A stretch of 48,976 nucleotides of DNA from Oscillospiraceae bacterium (GTDB taxonomy: Bacteria; Bacillota; Clostridia; Oscillospirales; Acutalibacteraceae). Within the stretch, counting starts at the first letter, position 1. Each line of letters opens with the position of its first letter. A model generated the notes under the pieces. It searched no databases, was not told the origin of the DNA, and saw only the letters and a program-made list of their open reading frames with translations. Position numbers and translations under genes: made by a program. Positions 6,283 to 14,135 of the stretch are shown piece by piece. The stretch lies in the NCBI GenBank assembly GCA_015066385.1, contig SVOJ01000020.1, positions 1 to 48,976 on the forward strand. Reading direction: 5' to 3'.

Positions 6283-7983
6283 TTATTTGCCGGGAACGGG
6301 ATCGGAAAGTTTGACAAAGTCGATTTTTTCCATTTTGGTTCTGGGCAGCAGGTCGTAGAATTCCACTCTTCTCGGGCAGGCATAGGCTTCAATATTCTGT
6401 CTGCAATACGCCAGCAGGTCTTTTTCGACCTGTTCTTTGTCTGCATTGGGGTCATTGAGCGAAACGCAGAGCTTGACATCGGGCTTGCCGTTTTCGTCAT
6501 ATCCCTGCACGGCGCAGATTTCGTTGAGATAATCCAGTTTTTCAAGTTTTTGTTCAATGGTTGCGGGATAAATATTGTAGCCTGCAATGATGATAATTCT
6601 CTTTTTTCTGCCGTTGAAATAAATGCAGTTGTCTTCGTCGGCATAGCCCATGTCACCGGTGCGGATCCACTGTTTGCCGTTTTTGTCGGTGTAAATGCCG
6701 CTTTCCTTTGTGTTTTCGTCGGGAAGATAACCGTTCATGATGGTGTCACCGGTGAGCACGATTTCGCCGATTGTGCCTGCAGGCACTCGGTTGCAGTCAT
6801 CGTCCCAGATTTCAACTTCCGTGCCGGGGAACGGGTATCCGATGCCGTCACGGCTTGCGGCATAGTGCGAGTTGTTCGTGCCGATCGCACCCATTTCGGT
6901 CAGACCGTAGCCGCGGCGCAGTTTACCTTTCGATCCATTTCTGGCAAGAACTGCATTGAACTTGTCAAGAAACTCATTCGATGCAACATCGCCGCCCGTA
7001 AACAGCTGGGCAAGATTCTTTGTGCCTTCGTTTTCAAAGTTGGGGGCTTCCAACAACTTCTGGAACATCTTGGGCACCCCGAGGATCTGCGTGACGCAGT
7101 ATTTTCGGATGAGTTCATTCGCCTGCATAGGCTCGAATTTGGGAAGCAAGATGGGCTGATACGCATTGCAGACGGCATAGTGTATGGCACTGCCCAGACC
7201 GTATGCATGGAAGCAAGGCAACGTACACAGAGAATGATGTTTGCAATATTCATGATCGATGTCATACAGATAGGTACTGTAAGCAATGGAGTTGAACGAG
7301 AAGTTGGAATGGATGATGGTTTTGCTTTTGCCCGTTGTGCCGCCGCCGTGCAGATAAATCGCATCGTCCTTACCGGGATTGGGTGCATCGGGTACGGCAG
7401 GCAGATCCATTGCCATAATGTCCATGTAGCGGACAACATTTTCGTGTTCGGGAACAGGTGCATTCTGCATTTCGTTACCCTTGGCATATTTGTAAGCAAT
7501 GTCGTCACAGAAGTCAGAAGTTGAGCAGACAATCGTCATGTATTGTTCGATAACGCTTTTGAACGGCATTGCAAACAGGTCAAGGATGAAAAGAGCCTTG
7601 CTTTTTGTGTGTGCCATGATTTCAAGCAGCTGGTTGGGCGGTGTCAGGGGATGCACAAAATTGGAAATGATGCCGAGTTTGCTCAAAGCATAAAAAGCAA
7701 TGAAAGCGTGGCCGCAGGAGGGCAGGAATGCCGTAACAACATCGCCTTTTTTGATTCCCTTGGAAGCAAGGAAAGAAGCCATTTTTTCAATGTCGTTGAA
7801 AAGTCTTGTCATGCTCGTTGCACTTTCATATTGAAGCACGGGGGTGATGAAAGCAATGTATTCGCCGTGGTCAGCAGAAATCTTTGCATACGCATCTTTC
7901 AGATACTGATAGCAGGATTCGTTTGTGGGGTCGTTCAGATATCTTTCTGCGGGCACTCTGAACTTGGTTCCTGTTAAATCCAT
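6283..7983 (-). CDS. AMP-forming acyl-CoA synthetase / acid-CoA ligase
   Basis: The 566-residue protein belongs to the ANL superfamily of adenylate-forming enzymes, which activate a carboxylic acid with ATP and pass it to CoA. The phosphate-binding loop reads YLHGGGTTGKSKT near residue 215. The A5 motif is RRGYGLTEMG, the hinge motif RTGDMGYADED, and the A8 region NGRKKRIIIIAGYNIYP. The catalytic lysine of A10 lies in LPRTKMEKIDF near the C terminus. Length is normal and no key motif is missing. The substrate (short, medium or aromatic acid) cannot be read from sequence. The ATG at 7983 is preceded on the minus strand by AAAGGAAAA, and a promoter lies about 80-110 bp upstream. The cytosolic enzyme stands alone. 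Confidence 0.9.
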   Translation of the reverse strand: MDLTGTKFRVPAERYLNDPTNESCYQYLKDAYAKISADHGEYIAFITPVLQYESATSMTRLFNDIEKMASFLASKGIKKGDVVTAFLPSCGHAFIAFYALSKLGIISNFVHPLTPPNQLLEIMAHTKSKALFILDLFAMPFKSVIEQYMTIVCSTSDFCDDIAYKYAKGNEMQNAPVPEHENVVRYMDIMAMDLPAVPDAPNPGKDDAIYLHGGGTTGKSKTIIHSNFSFNSIAYSTYLYDIDHEYCKHHSLCTLPCFHAYGLGSAIHYAVCNAYQPILLPKFEPMQANELIRKYCVTQILGVPKMFQKLLEAPNFENEGTKNLAQLFTGGDVASNEFLDKFNAVLARNGSKGKLRRGYGLTEMGAIGTNNSHYAASRDGIGYPFPGTEVEIWDDDCNRVPAGTIGEIVLTGDTIMNGYLPDENTKESGIYTDKNGKQWIRTGDMGYADEDNCIYFNGRKKRIIIIAGYNIYPATIEQKLEKLDYLNEICAVQGYDENGKPDVKLCVSLNDPNADKEQVEKDLLAYCRQNIEAYACPRRVEFYDLLPRTKMEKIDFVKLSDPVPGK

Positions 7984-8061
7984 AGTTTAATTTTTCCTTT
8001 CGTTTATGTTAAAATGTTTTTATGTTATAAGAGAATTGTGACATTGTATAACATTTTTTAA

Positions 8062-8091
8062 ATTATAATCTATAATGACATATAAAGTCAA
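8062..8091 (-). promoter_or_regulatory. Sigma-A promoter of the acyl-CoA synthetase
   Basis: On the minus strand TTGACT (8091-8086) and TATAAT (8067-8062) are 18 bp apart. A leader of about 75 bases follows. Confidence 0.7.
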
Positions 8092-8139
8092 TTTACAATT
8101 TTTTGTTTTTTGTAATAATTTTATTTCAATAAAGAAAAA

Positions 8140-8167
8140 TAGGACAGGGGACGGTTCTCTGGTCTAT
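8140..8167 (+). repeat. GGGGACGGTTCT hairpin, degenerate copy
   Basis: AGGACA, then the loop GGGGACGGTTCTC, then TGGTCT is a decayed member of the hairpin family best seen at 9030-9056. It marks the left edge of the repeat-rich island. Confidence 0.6.
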
Positions 8168-8282
8168 CTTGACAAATCCGCTTCAATCTGTTAGGCTGAA
8201 AATGGGTAGTCAATCCGGCAGCTCAGCTGATTGACGGGAATTGGTTATTACATAATCCAAAAAGTCTGAGCAAAGTAAAATG

Positions 8283-8360
8283 CCAATCACATCGGACGGT
8301 TTTGTGATTCACTCTAAAATATAACAAAAGCAGTCAATCACAGAACCGTCCCCTGATTGG
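8283..8360 (+). repeat. Repeat module C, copy 1 (paired hairpins)
   Basis: Two hairpins stand in inverted orientation: CCAATCAC with loop sequence GGACGGTTTT and GTGATT, then CAATCA with loop GAACCGTCCCC and TGATTGG. The loops are complementary to each other. Two further 78-bp copies are at 12894-12971 and 14058-14135. Confidence 0.85.
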
Positions 8361-8410
8361 TCTTAACACAAGAAGCAGTAGAATATATTCGTGAATTATT
8401 AGGAATATAG
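8357..8410 (+). pseudogene. Residual C-terminal tail of a lost gene
   Basis: Immediately after module C an open frame encodes LTQEAVEYIRELLGI and a TAG stop directly before the next gene. It looks like the last codons of a truncated upstream protein. It has no start or ribosome binding site of its own. Confidence 0.4.
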
Positions 8411-8419
8411 GTGAATATA

Positions 8420-8986
8420 ATGAATATTGGTTTTTACGCTGAACCTACAAATGAGAATATGCTTATGTATAAAGGGTTGTATAGGCAAAATGGTTTGATA
8501 GATATAAGCACTAGCAAAAATCGATATTTAAATAAAGGAATTAAGTGGTATTTTCGTTCTTCAATAGAAGGAAATTTTATGGAGTATTCCGAAAAAAATA
8601 AACAAAGGTTGCTTTTGATGTATGAAATTTTAAAAACTGAACAATGGCAAGGAGAAATAATCATTTTTACAGACAATTTTGATGTTGAAATTCCTTCAAA
8701 TTGCAAATTTTTGGGATATGATATTTGTGCAGACAGTAAATATTATTCTCCGATTGGCGATGGTTTTTTAGAAACTTATGATACTGATAGTGTTTTTTTT
8801 TCAGAGATGCATATTTCTGATTTTGAATGCTATAAAAAAAATATTAATATGAGAGGCCTTTTTAGTACGATTTCAAAGGCACTTGAATTTTCAAACTACT
8901 GTAATATGATGAATGAAAAATACAATCATGCAGTGGAAACTGAAAAGAATTGGAGACCATTTGCTCTTTATGGCCCAATCAGATAA
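8420..8986 (+). CDS. Small AT-rich protein of unknown function
   Basis: The protein is about 188 residues, soluble and acidic-neutral, with no signal peptide or membrane segment. Aromatic residues are frequent, as in KWYFRSSIEGNFMEYSEKN. I do not recognise a family. Its base composition is far more AT-rich than the flanking core genes, and repeat modules flank it on both sides (8283-8360 and 8990-9056), so it behaves like a cassette. ATG at 8420 with TAGGTGA upstream is preferred; an in-frame GTG at 8411 lies directly after the upstream stop and cannot be excluded. A truncated ORF end directly upstream is the layout of an immunity gene behind a toxin end, but that is only inference. Confidence 0.65.
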   Translation: MNIGFYAEPTNENMLMYKGLYRQNGLIDISTSKNRYLNKGIKWYFRSSIEGNFMEYSEKNKQRLLLMYEILKTEQWQGEIIIFTDNFDVEIPSNCKFLGYDICADSKYYSPIGDGFLETYDTDSVFFSEMHISDFECYKKNINMRGLFSTISKALEFSNYCNMMNEKYNHAVETEKNWRPFALYGPIR

Positions 8987-8989
8987 GAG

Positions 8990-9056
8990 ACCAATCGGGG
9001 ACGGTTCTATGATTGAGTGATAATTCAGGCAGGACAGGGGACGGTTCTGTGTCCTG
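8990..9056 (+). repeat. Repeat module D, copy 1, plus a second hairpin with a different stem
   Basis: Module D reads CCAATCGGGGACGGTTCTAT then GATTGAGTGATAATTC. Directly after it, CAGGACA and TGTCCTG (9030-9056) enclose the same GGGGACGGTTCTG loop. The loop is conserved while the stem is rewritten on both sides, which is compensatory change. Confidence 0.8.
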
Positions 9057-9125
9057 ACGAAAAACAGCTGTCCGACGGCACAAATTAACCGTTTTTTTAT
9101 TCCGCCCTACTCCGAGTTTCTGCAC

Positions 9126-9171
9126 ACCGCCGAGGATGATTTCAGCATCCACCGCGTTCATCTTCGGCGGT
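9126..9171. repeat. Repeat module A, copy 1
   Basis: This 46-bp element has outer arms ACCGCCGAGGATGA and TCATCTTCGGCGGT, and an inner alternative hairpin GGATG / CATCC. Other copies are at 12829-12874, 13884-13930 and 15137-15182, and they are nearly identical. No T-run follows, so it is not a standard terminator. Confidence 0.9.
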
Positions 9172-9239
9172 TATTAAAAATGCAACCGTAGCTTAAATCA
9201 TCAAGTTTTTCAGCTGTTCTTTCCCTGCATTCCTTTTTC

Positions 9240-9284
9240 GCGCCGAATATCCTTGCAGTGGATGCACCCACCGCCCTCGGCGCA
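9240..9284. repeat. Repeat module B, copy 1
   Basis: Outer arms GCGCCGA and TCGGCGC enclose an inner ATCC / GGAT hairpin around TTGCAGT. Copies 2 and 3 are at 13952-13999 and 15235-15282. Its architecture parallels module A. Confidence 0.85.
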
Positions 9285-9317
9285 GGGCAGAGACTGATTG
9301 AGGGAATGTAAGTGTAA

Positions 9318-9425
9318 AATGGAATTTTTGATAAAATCAAAGAAATATGCCAAGTGCAAGGTAAGTCCTGCGGTTGGTTCTTTGAAGTCATCAAAAAGCT
9401 GTTCAGTGGTGAAATCACGCTGTAA
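9318..9425 (+). pseudogene. C-terminal remnant of a secreted-protein gene
   Basis: The open frame ends GWFFEVIKKLFSGEITL and TAA, then runs into a terminator. The tail closely resembles the C terminus of the hydrolase at 4659-6206 (SLIEVMKKLFNGELALS). Upstream it is cut by repeat module B, and a stop at 9315 precludes a longer frame. It is most likely the last piece of a deleted secreted protein with the same surface-tail type. Confidence 0.55.
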
Positions 9426-9456
9426 GGTGTCTTATAAAAAGTGTAAATAAAAAATG

Positions 9457-9493
9457 ACCGGCTGCGTTCCGTTTGGATTGCAGTCGGTTTTTT
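9457..9493. terminator. Bidirectional terminator
   Basis: ACCGGCTGC and GCAGTCGGT form a 9-bp stem with one G-U pair, followed by T-runs on both strands. It ends the remnant on the plus strand and the GH2 gene on the minus strand. Confidence 0.8.
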
Positions 9494-9501
9494 GATAGTA
9501 T

Positions 9502-11862
9502 TTATTCTGTTGCGGTGATTTCTGCTTGTGCGGTCTGTGTGCCGTCGGAAACGGTCAGTGTGATTGTGCCTGCTGCCTCGGCACGCACAATGGCAAGGGC
9601 TCTGCCGTAATAGGTGGTGAAGCTACCCGTGTGGTATTGCTCGGGGGTGCAGGGATTTGCGCTGCCGAATGCAAGCAGGGTGCCGTTTTGCACCGTTGCG
9701 GTCAGGCTTCTGTCGTCATTGCATTCCACAACGCCGTTTTCACCCTGCAGGCTTACGGGGATATACACAATATCGCCGACCGCAATCTGCGTTTCTTCGG
9801 GCGTGAGCACAAGGCTTACCTTGCCCTTTGCCGAGCACATCATGCCCGTTGCAAGCAGACGGTTGTCGGCATCGTATGCGTAGGCGACGATGTCCCCGTC
9901 ATAATAACGGGTTTCAAAAATGGCCTTGCATTCCTTGAGCTTCTTTTTGCCTGCGCTGCAGCCGTTAATTTTCAGCTCAACGCTGTCGGCTGTGCTGTAA
10001 ACCTCCACAACGGCCTTGTTGCCGTTGCAGCTTTTCCAGCTCCAGCTCTCAAACGCATTGGTGCCTCTCCAGATGGATTTAGACGGTCTGATGCCGGGAT
10101 AGTTGACAGGCTGCACGGCAATCACGGGCTTGTCTGTTTTGCCCCAGACGGTCGAAGCGTATCTGCATGAGCCGTCGGGGATGCCGAGAATGTTGATGAC
10201 ACCGCCGCCACCGATCAGCCACGGATACGGACGGTTGAACGGCACACCGCCGTCATAACTCCATGCGCCGATGCCTGCTTCGCCGAGATAATCCCATGCC
10301 GTCCACATGAAATCACCGATAACCGTGGGATATTTTTTTACAGTTTCCCAGTTTTTGTAAATATCCTGCGGGAATGTTTCCGAGCCGAACACAATGCGGT
10401 CGGGATATTTTTTTGCATCAATGGCATATCGGCCCGAGGCATAGTTGTAGCCGACGAGGTCAAGCTCCCTGAAAAACGGAGCGGCCTGCTTTTCAATAAT
10501 CGAGAGGTTTCCGAGTCCGTTCATAACAGGCCCTACAATGTTTGCAGCGGTGTTAAAAATCAAACTGCCGTTTTTGACCTTGCCGTCGCCCTTGTTGAGC
10601 TTCACATCCGTTACACCGCCGTCGCCGCCGTTATAGAAGCCGCCGCCGATGGCCGCCATGGCAAGAATTGCCAGGTTGATGCCGCAGGTAACGGGACGCG
10701 TGCTGTCGAGCCTGTGAATCAGCTCAATCTGCTCCTTGCCGACCTTGCGACCCTTTTCGCTGCCGGGCTCGGCAACCTCATTGCCGATGGAATACATAAT
10801 GACCGACGGATGGTTATAATCACGATTGACCATGGCGGTCACATCATCACGCCAGCAGGCTTCAAAATCCCTGCCGTAATCGTGGTAGGTCTTGCTCGAA
10901 TACCACATGTCATAGGTTTCATCCATGACGAGCATGCCGAGTCTGTCGCAGGCTGCAAGCAATGCCTTGGAAGCAGGGTTGTGCGCACTTCGGATGGCAT
11001 TGAAGCCGACCTGCTTCATAATGCGCACTCTGCGCTCCTCGCTTTTTGCATAGGTTGCAGCACCCAAAATTCCGTTGTCATGGTGAATGCAGCCGCCGCG
11101 CAGCTGCTTTTGCTTGCCGTTGATGAAAAAGCCGTTTTTGTTCCATTCGATTTTGCGGATGCCGAACACCTCTTGCGCAGTGTCCTTTTCCGTTCCGTCA
11201 ACGGACAGGGTGACACGGCAGGTGTAAAGGCTCGGGCATTCATCGTCCCACAGCTTGGCATCGGGAATTTCGATTGTGCAATCCGTGCCCGCGCCTGTTG
11301 CAACGGTTTTTTCTCCGTCCAGAATTGCAACAGCCACCTCGCCGTCCGTGCAGTCGGTTTCCACGCGGATAACGGCAGGGGAGATCGACAGCGTTGTCAC
11401 ACGCACACCCTCGAAACGGATGTGCTGCTTTGCAGCCGTCCACAGCCAAACAGGACGGTAAATGCCGCCGCCGGTATACCAACGGGAATTCGGCAGCCTT
11501 GAATTGTCGGCAATAACAAGAATTTCATTTTCCTCGCCGTAACGAAGCGCATTCAGCGCAACCGTAAAGCCTGTGTAGCCGTAGGCATGAAAAGCAATCT
11601 GTTCACCGTTGAGATAAACAGCTGCGTTTTTGTAAATTCCTTCAAATTCAAGCAGGGCTGTCTGCTCCTGCATGCTCGCAGGCGCAAAAAAGGTTTTTCT
11701 GTATTCATATTTTCCGCCCGGGAAATACCCGTGTCCGCCGTCGGAATAAGCAGGATCCCTTTGCTGCAGAATCTGCGCATCGTGCGGCAGGGTAACAGCC
11801 GTGCATTCCTTTTCGCCGACATAACGGAAAATCCAGTTTTCATTGAAGCTTTGTTTTTTCAT
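9502..11862 (-). CDS. Glycoside hydrolase family 2 (beta-galactosidase or beta-glucuronidase type)
   Basis: The 786-residue protein has the GH2 order: a jelly-roll sugar-binding domain (about residues 1-160, with SRWYTGGGIYRPVWL), an immunoglobulin-like domain, a TIM barrel and C-terminal beta domains. In the barrel, RSAHNPASKALLAACDRLGM is the GH2 signature. Glu362 in SIGNEVA is the probable acid/base and Glu495 in VFGSETFP the nucleophile. No signal peptide is visible, so it likely acts in the cytosol on imported oligosaccharides. Specificity cannot be read. The start at 11862 (MKKQSF) has AAGGGGG upstream; the frame is open to 12288, but that extension overlaps promoters and a transposase remnant. 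Its GC content is like the core, unlike the small genes around it, and it is the only minus-strand gene in the island. Confidence 0.9.
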   Translation of the reverse strand: MKKQSFNENWIFRYVGEKECTAVTLPHDAQILQQRDPAYSDGGHGYFPGGKYEYRKTFFAPASMQEQTALLEFEGIYKNAAVYLNGEQIAFHAYGYTGFTVALNALRYGEENEILVIADNSRLPNSRWYTGGGIYRPVWLWTAAKQHIRFEGVRVTTLSISPAVIRVETDCTDGEVAVAILDGEKTVATGAGTDCTIEIPDAKLWDDECPSLYTCRVTLSVDGTEKDTAQEVFGIRKIEWNKNGFFINGKQKQLRGGCIHHDNGILGAATYAKSEERRVRIMKQVGFNAIRSAHNPASKALLAACDRLGMLVMDETYDMWYSSKTYHDYGRDFEACWRDDVTAMVNRDYNHPSVIMYSIGNEVAEPGSEKGRKVGKEQIELIHRLDSTRPVTCGINLAILAMAAIGGGFYNGGDGGVTDVKLNKGDGKVKNGSLIFNTAANIVGPVMNGLGNLSIIEKQAAPFFRELDLVGYNYASGRYAIDAKKYPDRIVFGSETFPQDIYKNWETVKKYPTVIGDFMWTAWDYLGEAGIGAWSYDGGVPFNRPYPWLIGGGGVINILGIPDGSCRYASTVWGKTDKPVIAVQPVNYPGIRPSKSIWRGTNAFESWSWKSCNGNKAVVEVYSTADSVELKINGCSAGKKKLKECKAIFETRYYDGDIVAYAYDADNRLLATGMMCSAKGKVSLVLTPEETQIAVGDIVYIPVSLQGENGVVECNDDRSLTATVQNGTLLAFGSANPCTPEQYHTGSFTTYYGRALAIVRAEAAGTITLTVSDGTQTAQAEITATE

Positions 11863-11994
11863 TTCCATACCCCCTTGGTTGCTTTTATTATATTCCATCG
11901 CCTGCATTTTTACAAGAGGCAGATCGCTTTTGCATAGAATGGCCATTGTTTTATTTGTAAAATAAAAAGGAAGTAAAATAAATGATGTGAAAAA

Positions 11995-12023
11995 CAAATA
12001 CTTCAATTTGTGCGAATTGTCAA
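11995..12023 (-). promoter_or_regulatory. Possible promoter of the GH2 gene
   Basis: On the minus strand TTGACA (12023-12018) is followed after 17 bp by TATTTG, a weak -10. It overlaps the divergent plus-strand promoter at 12024-12052. Confidence 0.45.
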
Positions 12024-12052
12024 TTGAATAAAAATGTCGGTGCGTGTATAAT
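12024..12052 (+). promoter_or_regulatory. Sigma-A promoter upstream of the RAYT remnant
   Basis: TTGAAT at 12024-12029 and TATAAT at 12047-12052 are separated by 17 bp. It may once have driven the transposase gene and now serves the gene at 12249. Confidence 0.65.
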
Positions 12053-12075
12053 GAAAATGAAAAGCCTTTAAATAA

Positions 12076-12252
12076 ACGGATACGAACGACCGCCCGACAG
12101 CTCGGGTGACGGACGAAGAAGCAAAGCAGCTTATGCTGAAATATGCACATTGCGGCAATGCAAGCGAATTTCAGGCATTGCCGATTGAAAAACGAAACAA
12201 ATATCTTTGCAAATATGCTATCAGAACTATAATTGGAGGAAGGGGCAAATGA
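12076..12252 (+). pseudogene. C-terminal remnant of a REP-associated Y1 (IS200-like) transposase
   Basis: The frame reads RPTARVTDEEAKQLMLKYAH followed by CGNASEFQALPIEKRNKYL. This matches the C-terminal region of COG1943-type Y1 transposases of Clostridia, in which an R-x-T-D-E-E-A stretch precedes a K-R-(D/N)-x-Y/I-L segment and a GLSIRQI helix-turn-helix. The catalytic HUH and tyrosine region is absent, and the frame ends before the usual terminal HTH. It has no start codon. Its presence among hairpin repeats of the REP kind links the repeats to this enzyme class. The match is made from memory of the family. Confidence 0.6.
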
Positions 12253-12713
12253 AATTTTGTCGAGATGAATTAGATGTATTTGAGACATATATTGGCGTGG
12301 TTGTCACCCTGATTGTGTTTTTGTTTTTTCTGTTAGGTCTTAAGCCATCGGAACCGTTGTTGCTAATTTCTTTAATGAGCACAATATTACTCACCGCTAT
12401 AATTTGTTACAACTGGCACAAACCTCAAATTGAAATTACCACAGAAACGATAACTTGCCGAAAAAAACAAAAAATATTATGGAAATACAAATGGGATGAA
12501 ATCAAAGCGTTACGCATCGGTAACCGATTTCGTCATCCCTCAATTGAGTTTGAATTTGCAACTAGCGATCGGAATGAACAAAGGTTGATAGAAGAAGTGG
12601 ATCCGTATTTTCAATACGGAAGATCGGCAAAAAAAGCACTCAAGCAGTATTGCCCGTGTCCGATTACAAAAATAACAAGCAAAGCACCGTTTTACCGTTT
12701 TCCAAAAGATTAA
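12249..12713 (+). CDS. Two-TM small protein with a PH-like tail, unknown function
   Basis: The 154-residue product has two hydrophobic helices (about residues 13-32 and 36-54) followed by a soluble beta-rich part with ITTETITCRKKQKILWKYKW. That arrangement is seen in small bacterial PH-like membrane proteins. Start ATG 12249 follows GGAGGAAGG, which lies inside the transposase remnant; the start overlaps the remnant's stop. The C terminus is strongly basic and aromatic. The DNA is AT-rich and repeat module D begins 6 bp after the stop. The shape (two TM then a cytosolic domain) is shared with the genes at 12994 and 14290, but sequence similarity is slight. Function is unknown; an immunity role is one possibility. 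Confidence 0.65.
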   Translation: MKFCRDELDVFETYIGVVVTLIVFLFFLLGLKPSEPLLLISLMSTILLTAIICYNWHKPQIEITTETITCRKKQKILWKYKWDEIKALRIGNRFRHPSIEFEFATSDRNEQRLIEEVDPYFQYGRSAKKALKQYCPCPITKITSKAPFYRFPKD

Positions 12714-12718
12714 CCGAA

Positions 12719-12753
12719 CCAATCAGGGACGGTTCTATGATTGAGTGATAATT
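12719..12753 (+). repeat. Repeat module D, copy 2
   Basis: CCAATCAGGGACGGTTCTAT then GATTGAGTGATAATTCGTC. The roughly 75 bp that follow, up to module A, are almost identical to the segment after copy 4 at 15025. Confidence 0.8.
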
Positions 12754-12828
12754 CGTCCGTTTGCTGTGATATTATCACAAATCGATCAACTGTAATTCTC
12801 TGAAAGGCCCTTAAGCCACTTTGCATAC

Positions 12829-12874
12829 ACCGCCGAGGATGATTTCAGCATCCACCGCATTCATCTTCGGCGGT
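12829..12874. repeat. Repeat module A, copy 2
   Basis: Near-identical to 9126-9171. Module B is missing here and module C follows directly. Confidence 0.9.
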
Positions 12875-12893
12875 TATTAAAAAAAGTAAAGTG

Positions 12894-12971
12894 CCAATCA
12901 AATCGGACGGTTTTGTGATTGGCTCTAAAATACAACAAATGCAGCCAATCATAGAACCGTCCCCTGATTGG
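12894..12971 (+). repeat. Repeat module C, copy 2
   Basis: A 78-bp copy of 8283-8360. A nine-codon open tail follows in the same frame as the tails after copies 1 and 3, and its TGA overlaps the ATG of the next gene. Confidence 0.88.
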
Positions 12972-12993
12972 TCATAAAGAAAGGTAAAATGAT

Positions 12994-13500
12994 ATGAAAT
13001 ACTATTATAGTAAAATATCGACCATAGCGCAGGTTGTTGTGATGTTGGGAACGGTCATGTGTGCATATTTTTTGGGTCAGTTTTTGTTTCCAGACCGTGG
13101 AACGGTATTACAAATTACAATCGGCTCCGGTGTTGTGATCGTGTATCTGATATACTTATTCATCCCCGGATTGCTGAAAAGAACGGTTGAATTATATGAA
13201 GATGAAGTTTATTTTCATTCTTTCATTGCAAACACATCAAAACAGGCAAATAAAACAATCAGCATACGTGTAAATTATTCGCAGATCAAAAAGTTGAAGG
13301 CAAGAGTGCTTCCCTTTTTTGGTATAACAAGCATTGTTGTACGCTTTTATGATACGGATGAAAAAATCAAATTAACGCCTTATTTTAATAATTCCGATGC
13401 ACTTTTTTCAACGCTTTGCGAAAAAGTCCGACAGAATAACCCCAATGCTGACATCGACCCGAAACTTATTGATTACGCAGAAAGGAAAAAAACAAAATGA
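12994..13500 (+). CDS. Two-TM membrane protein, first gene of duplicated pair (copy 1)
   Basis: The 168-residue protein has two N-terminal membrane helices (about residues 10-32 and 38-58) and a cytosolic domain. It ends LFSTLCEKVRQNNPNADIDP plus a lysine-rich tail. The paralogue at 14290-14790 matches throughout the soluble part, for example IKLTPYF versus IKISPYY. The layout resembles small bPH-like membrane proteins, but I do not recognise a named family. It starts at ATG 12994 behind AAAGG, its ATG overlaps the stop of a short upstream tail, and its stop overlaps the next gene by ATGA. AT-rich DNA between repeat modules points to acquired cassette DNA. Membrane immunity or stress function is speculative. 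Confidence 0.7.
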   Translation: MKYYYSKISTIAQVVVMLGTVMCAYFLGQFLFPDRGTVLQITIGSGVVIVYLIYLFIPGLLKRTVELYEDEVYFHSFIANTSKQANKTISIRVNYSQIKKLKARVLPFFGITSIVVRFYDTDEKIKLTPYFNNSDALFSTLCEKVRQNNPNADIDPKLIDYAERKKTK

Positions 13501-13745
13501 AAAAAAAGCTCAACAGAAAAAGAATTGCCTATTACTGCATTCTTCTTGCGGCTTTGCTTTTTTTGGCTGTATATCTGTTGTTTTTCATCGGCAATCCGCA
13601 ATTCTCTTTCTTTCCTGCCGTTCTAGGGTCGTTGATAGCCGGTGCGTTTTTAATTGTTCGTGCGCATGGCCAAAAACCGCTTGAAATAGATCTGACAGAG
13701 AATCTTTGTCCTGATGAAGATCAGCCGTCAAACGAGACAACTTGA
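13497..13745 (+). CDS. Small two-TM protein, second gene of duplicated pair (copy 1)
   Basis: The 82-residue protein has a basic N terminus, two hydrophobic helices (about residues 10-30 and 37-55) and then VRAHGQKPLEIDLTEN. It overlaps the preceding gene by 4 bp (ATGA), so the two are translationally coupled. The paralogue at 14787-15056 keeps the same VRAHGQKP motif. No family is recognised. Conservation of both partners as a unit suggests that they work together at the membrane. Confidence 0.65.
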   Translation: MKKKLNRKRIAYYCILLAALLFLAVYLLFFIGNPQFSFFPAVLGSLIAGAFLIVRAHGQKPLEIDLTENLCPDEDQPSNETT

Positions 13746-13796
13746 CCGTCCTATCTGATTGCTGAACTGTTTTCCTACCCAACTACCTGACGGGAC

Positions 13797-13814
13797 TAAT
13801 CAGGGGACGGTTAG
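13797..13814 (+). repeat. Repeat module D, copy 3 (partial)
   Basis: TAATCAGGGGACGGTTAGC keeps only the left arm and loop. Confidence 0.65.
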
Positions 13815-13883
13815 CGTGAAAACCCAAGCGGAAGACAAATAAAAAAGGGCAAGCAGAAACAAGCCCTACTCCGAGTTTCTGCA

Positions 13884-13930
13884 CTCCGCCGAGGATGATT
13901 TCAGCATCCACCGCGTTCATCTTCGGCGGT
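13884..13930. repeat. Repeat module A, copy 3
   Basis: Nearly identical to copy 1, including the preceding CCCTACTCCGAGTTTCTGCA, which is also found before 9126. One stem base is changed at the left edge (CTCCGCC for CACCGCC). Confidence 0.88.
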
Positions 13931-13951
13931 TATTAAAACTGTACCCCTTTT

Positions 13952-13999
13952 CTGCGCCGAATATCCCTGCAGTGGATGCTATTACCTCATTCGGCGCAG
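13952..13999. repeat. Repeat module B, copy 2
   Basis: CTGCGCCGA and TCGGCGCAG form the outer stem around an inner ATCC / GGAT hairpin. Confidence 0.85.
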
Positions 14000-14057
14000 G
14001 GCAGGGACTAAAATAGGGGCACAATGCAACGATGCGTTGCGAAAGGAAGTGCCGAAG

Positions 14058-14135
14058 CCAATCACTTCGGACGGTTTTGTGATTGACGATAAAATACAAC
14101 AAATGCAGCCAATCATAGAACCGTCCCCTGATTGG
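14058..14135 (+). repeat. Repeat module C, copy 3
   Basis: A 78-bp copy of 8283-8360 with few changes. It is fused at its right end to the open tail at 14132. Confidence 0.88.

Noticed and set aside
6193-7524. 443-codon plus-strand ORF opposite the acyl-CoA synthetase
   Set aside because: It is antisense to a gene with complete ANL motifs, has low-complexity translation without family motifs and begins inside the hydrolase 3' end.
11863-12288. N-terminal extension of the GH2 gene to 928 residues
   Set aside because: The extension overlaps promoters and a transposase remnant, is hydrophobic without GH2 homology, and the ATG at 11862 has a strong ribosome binding site.
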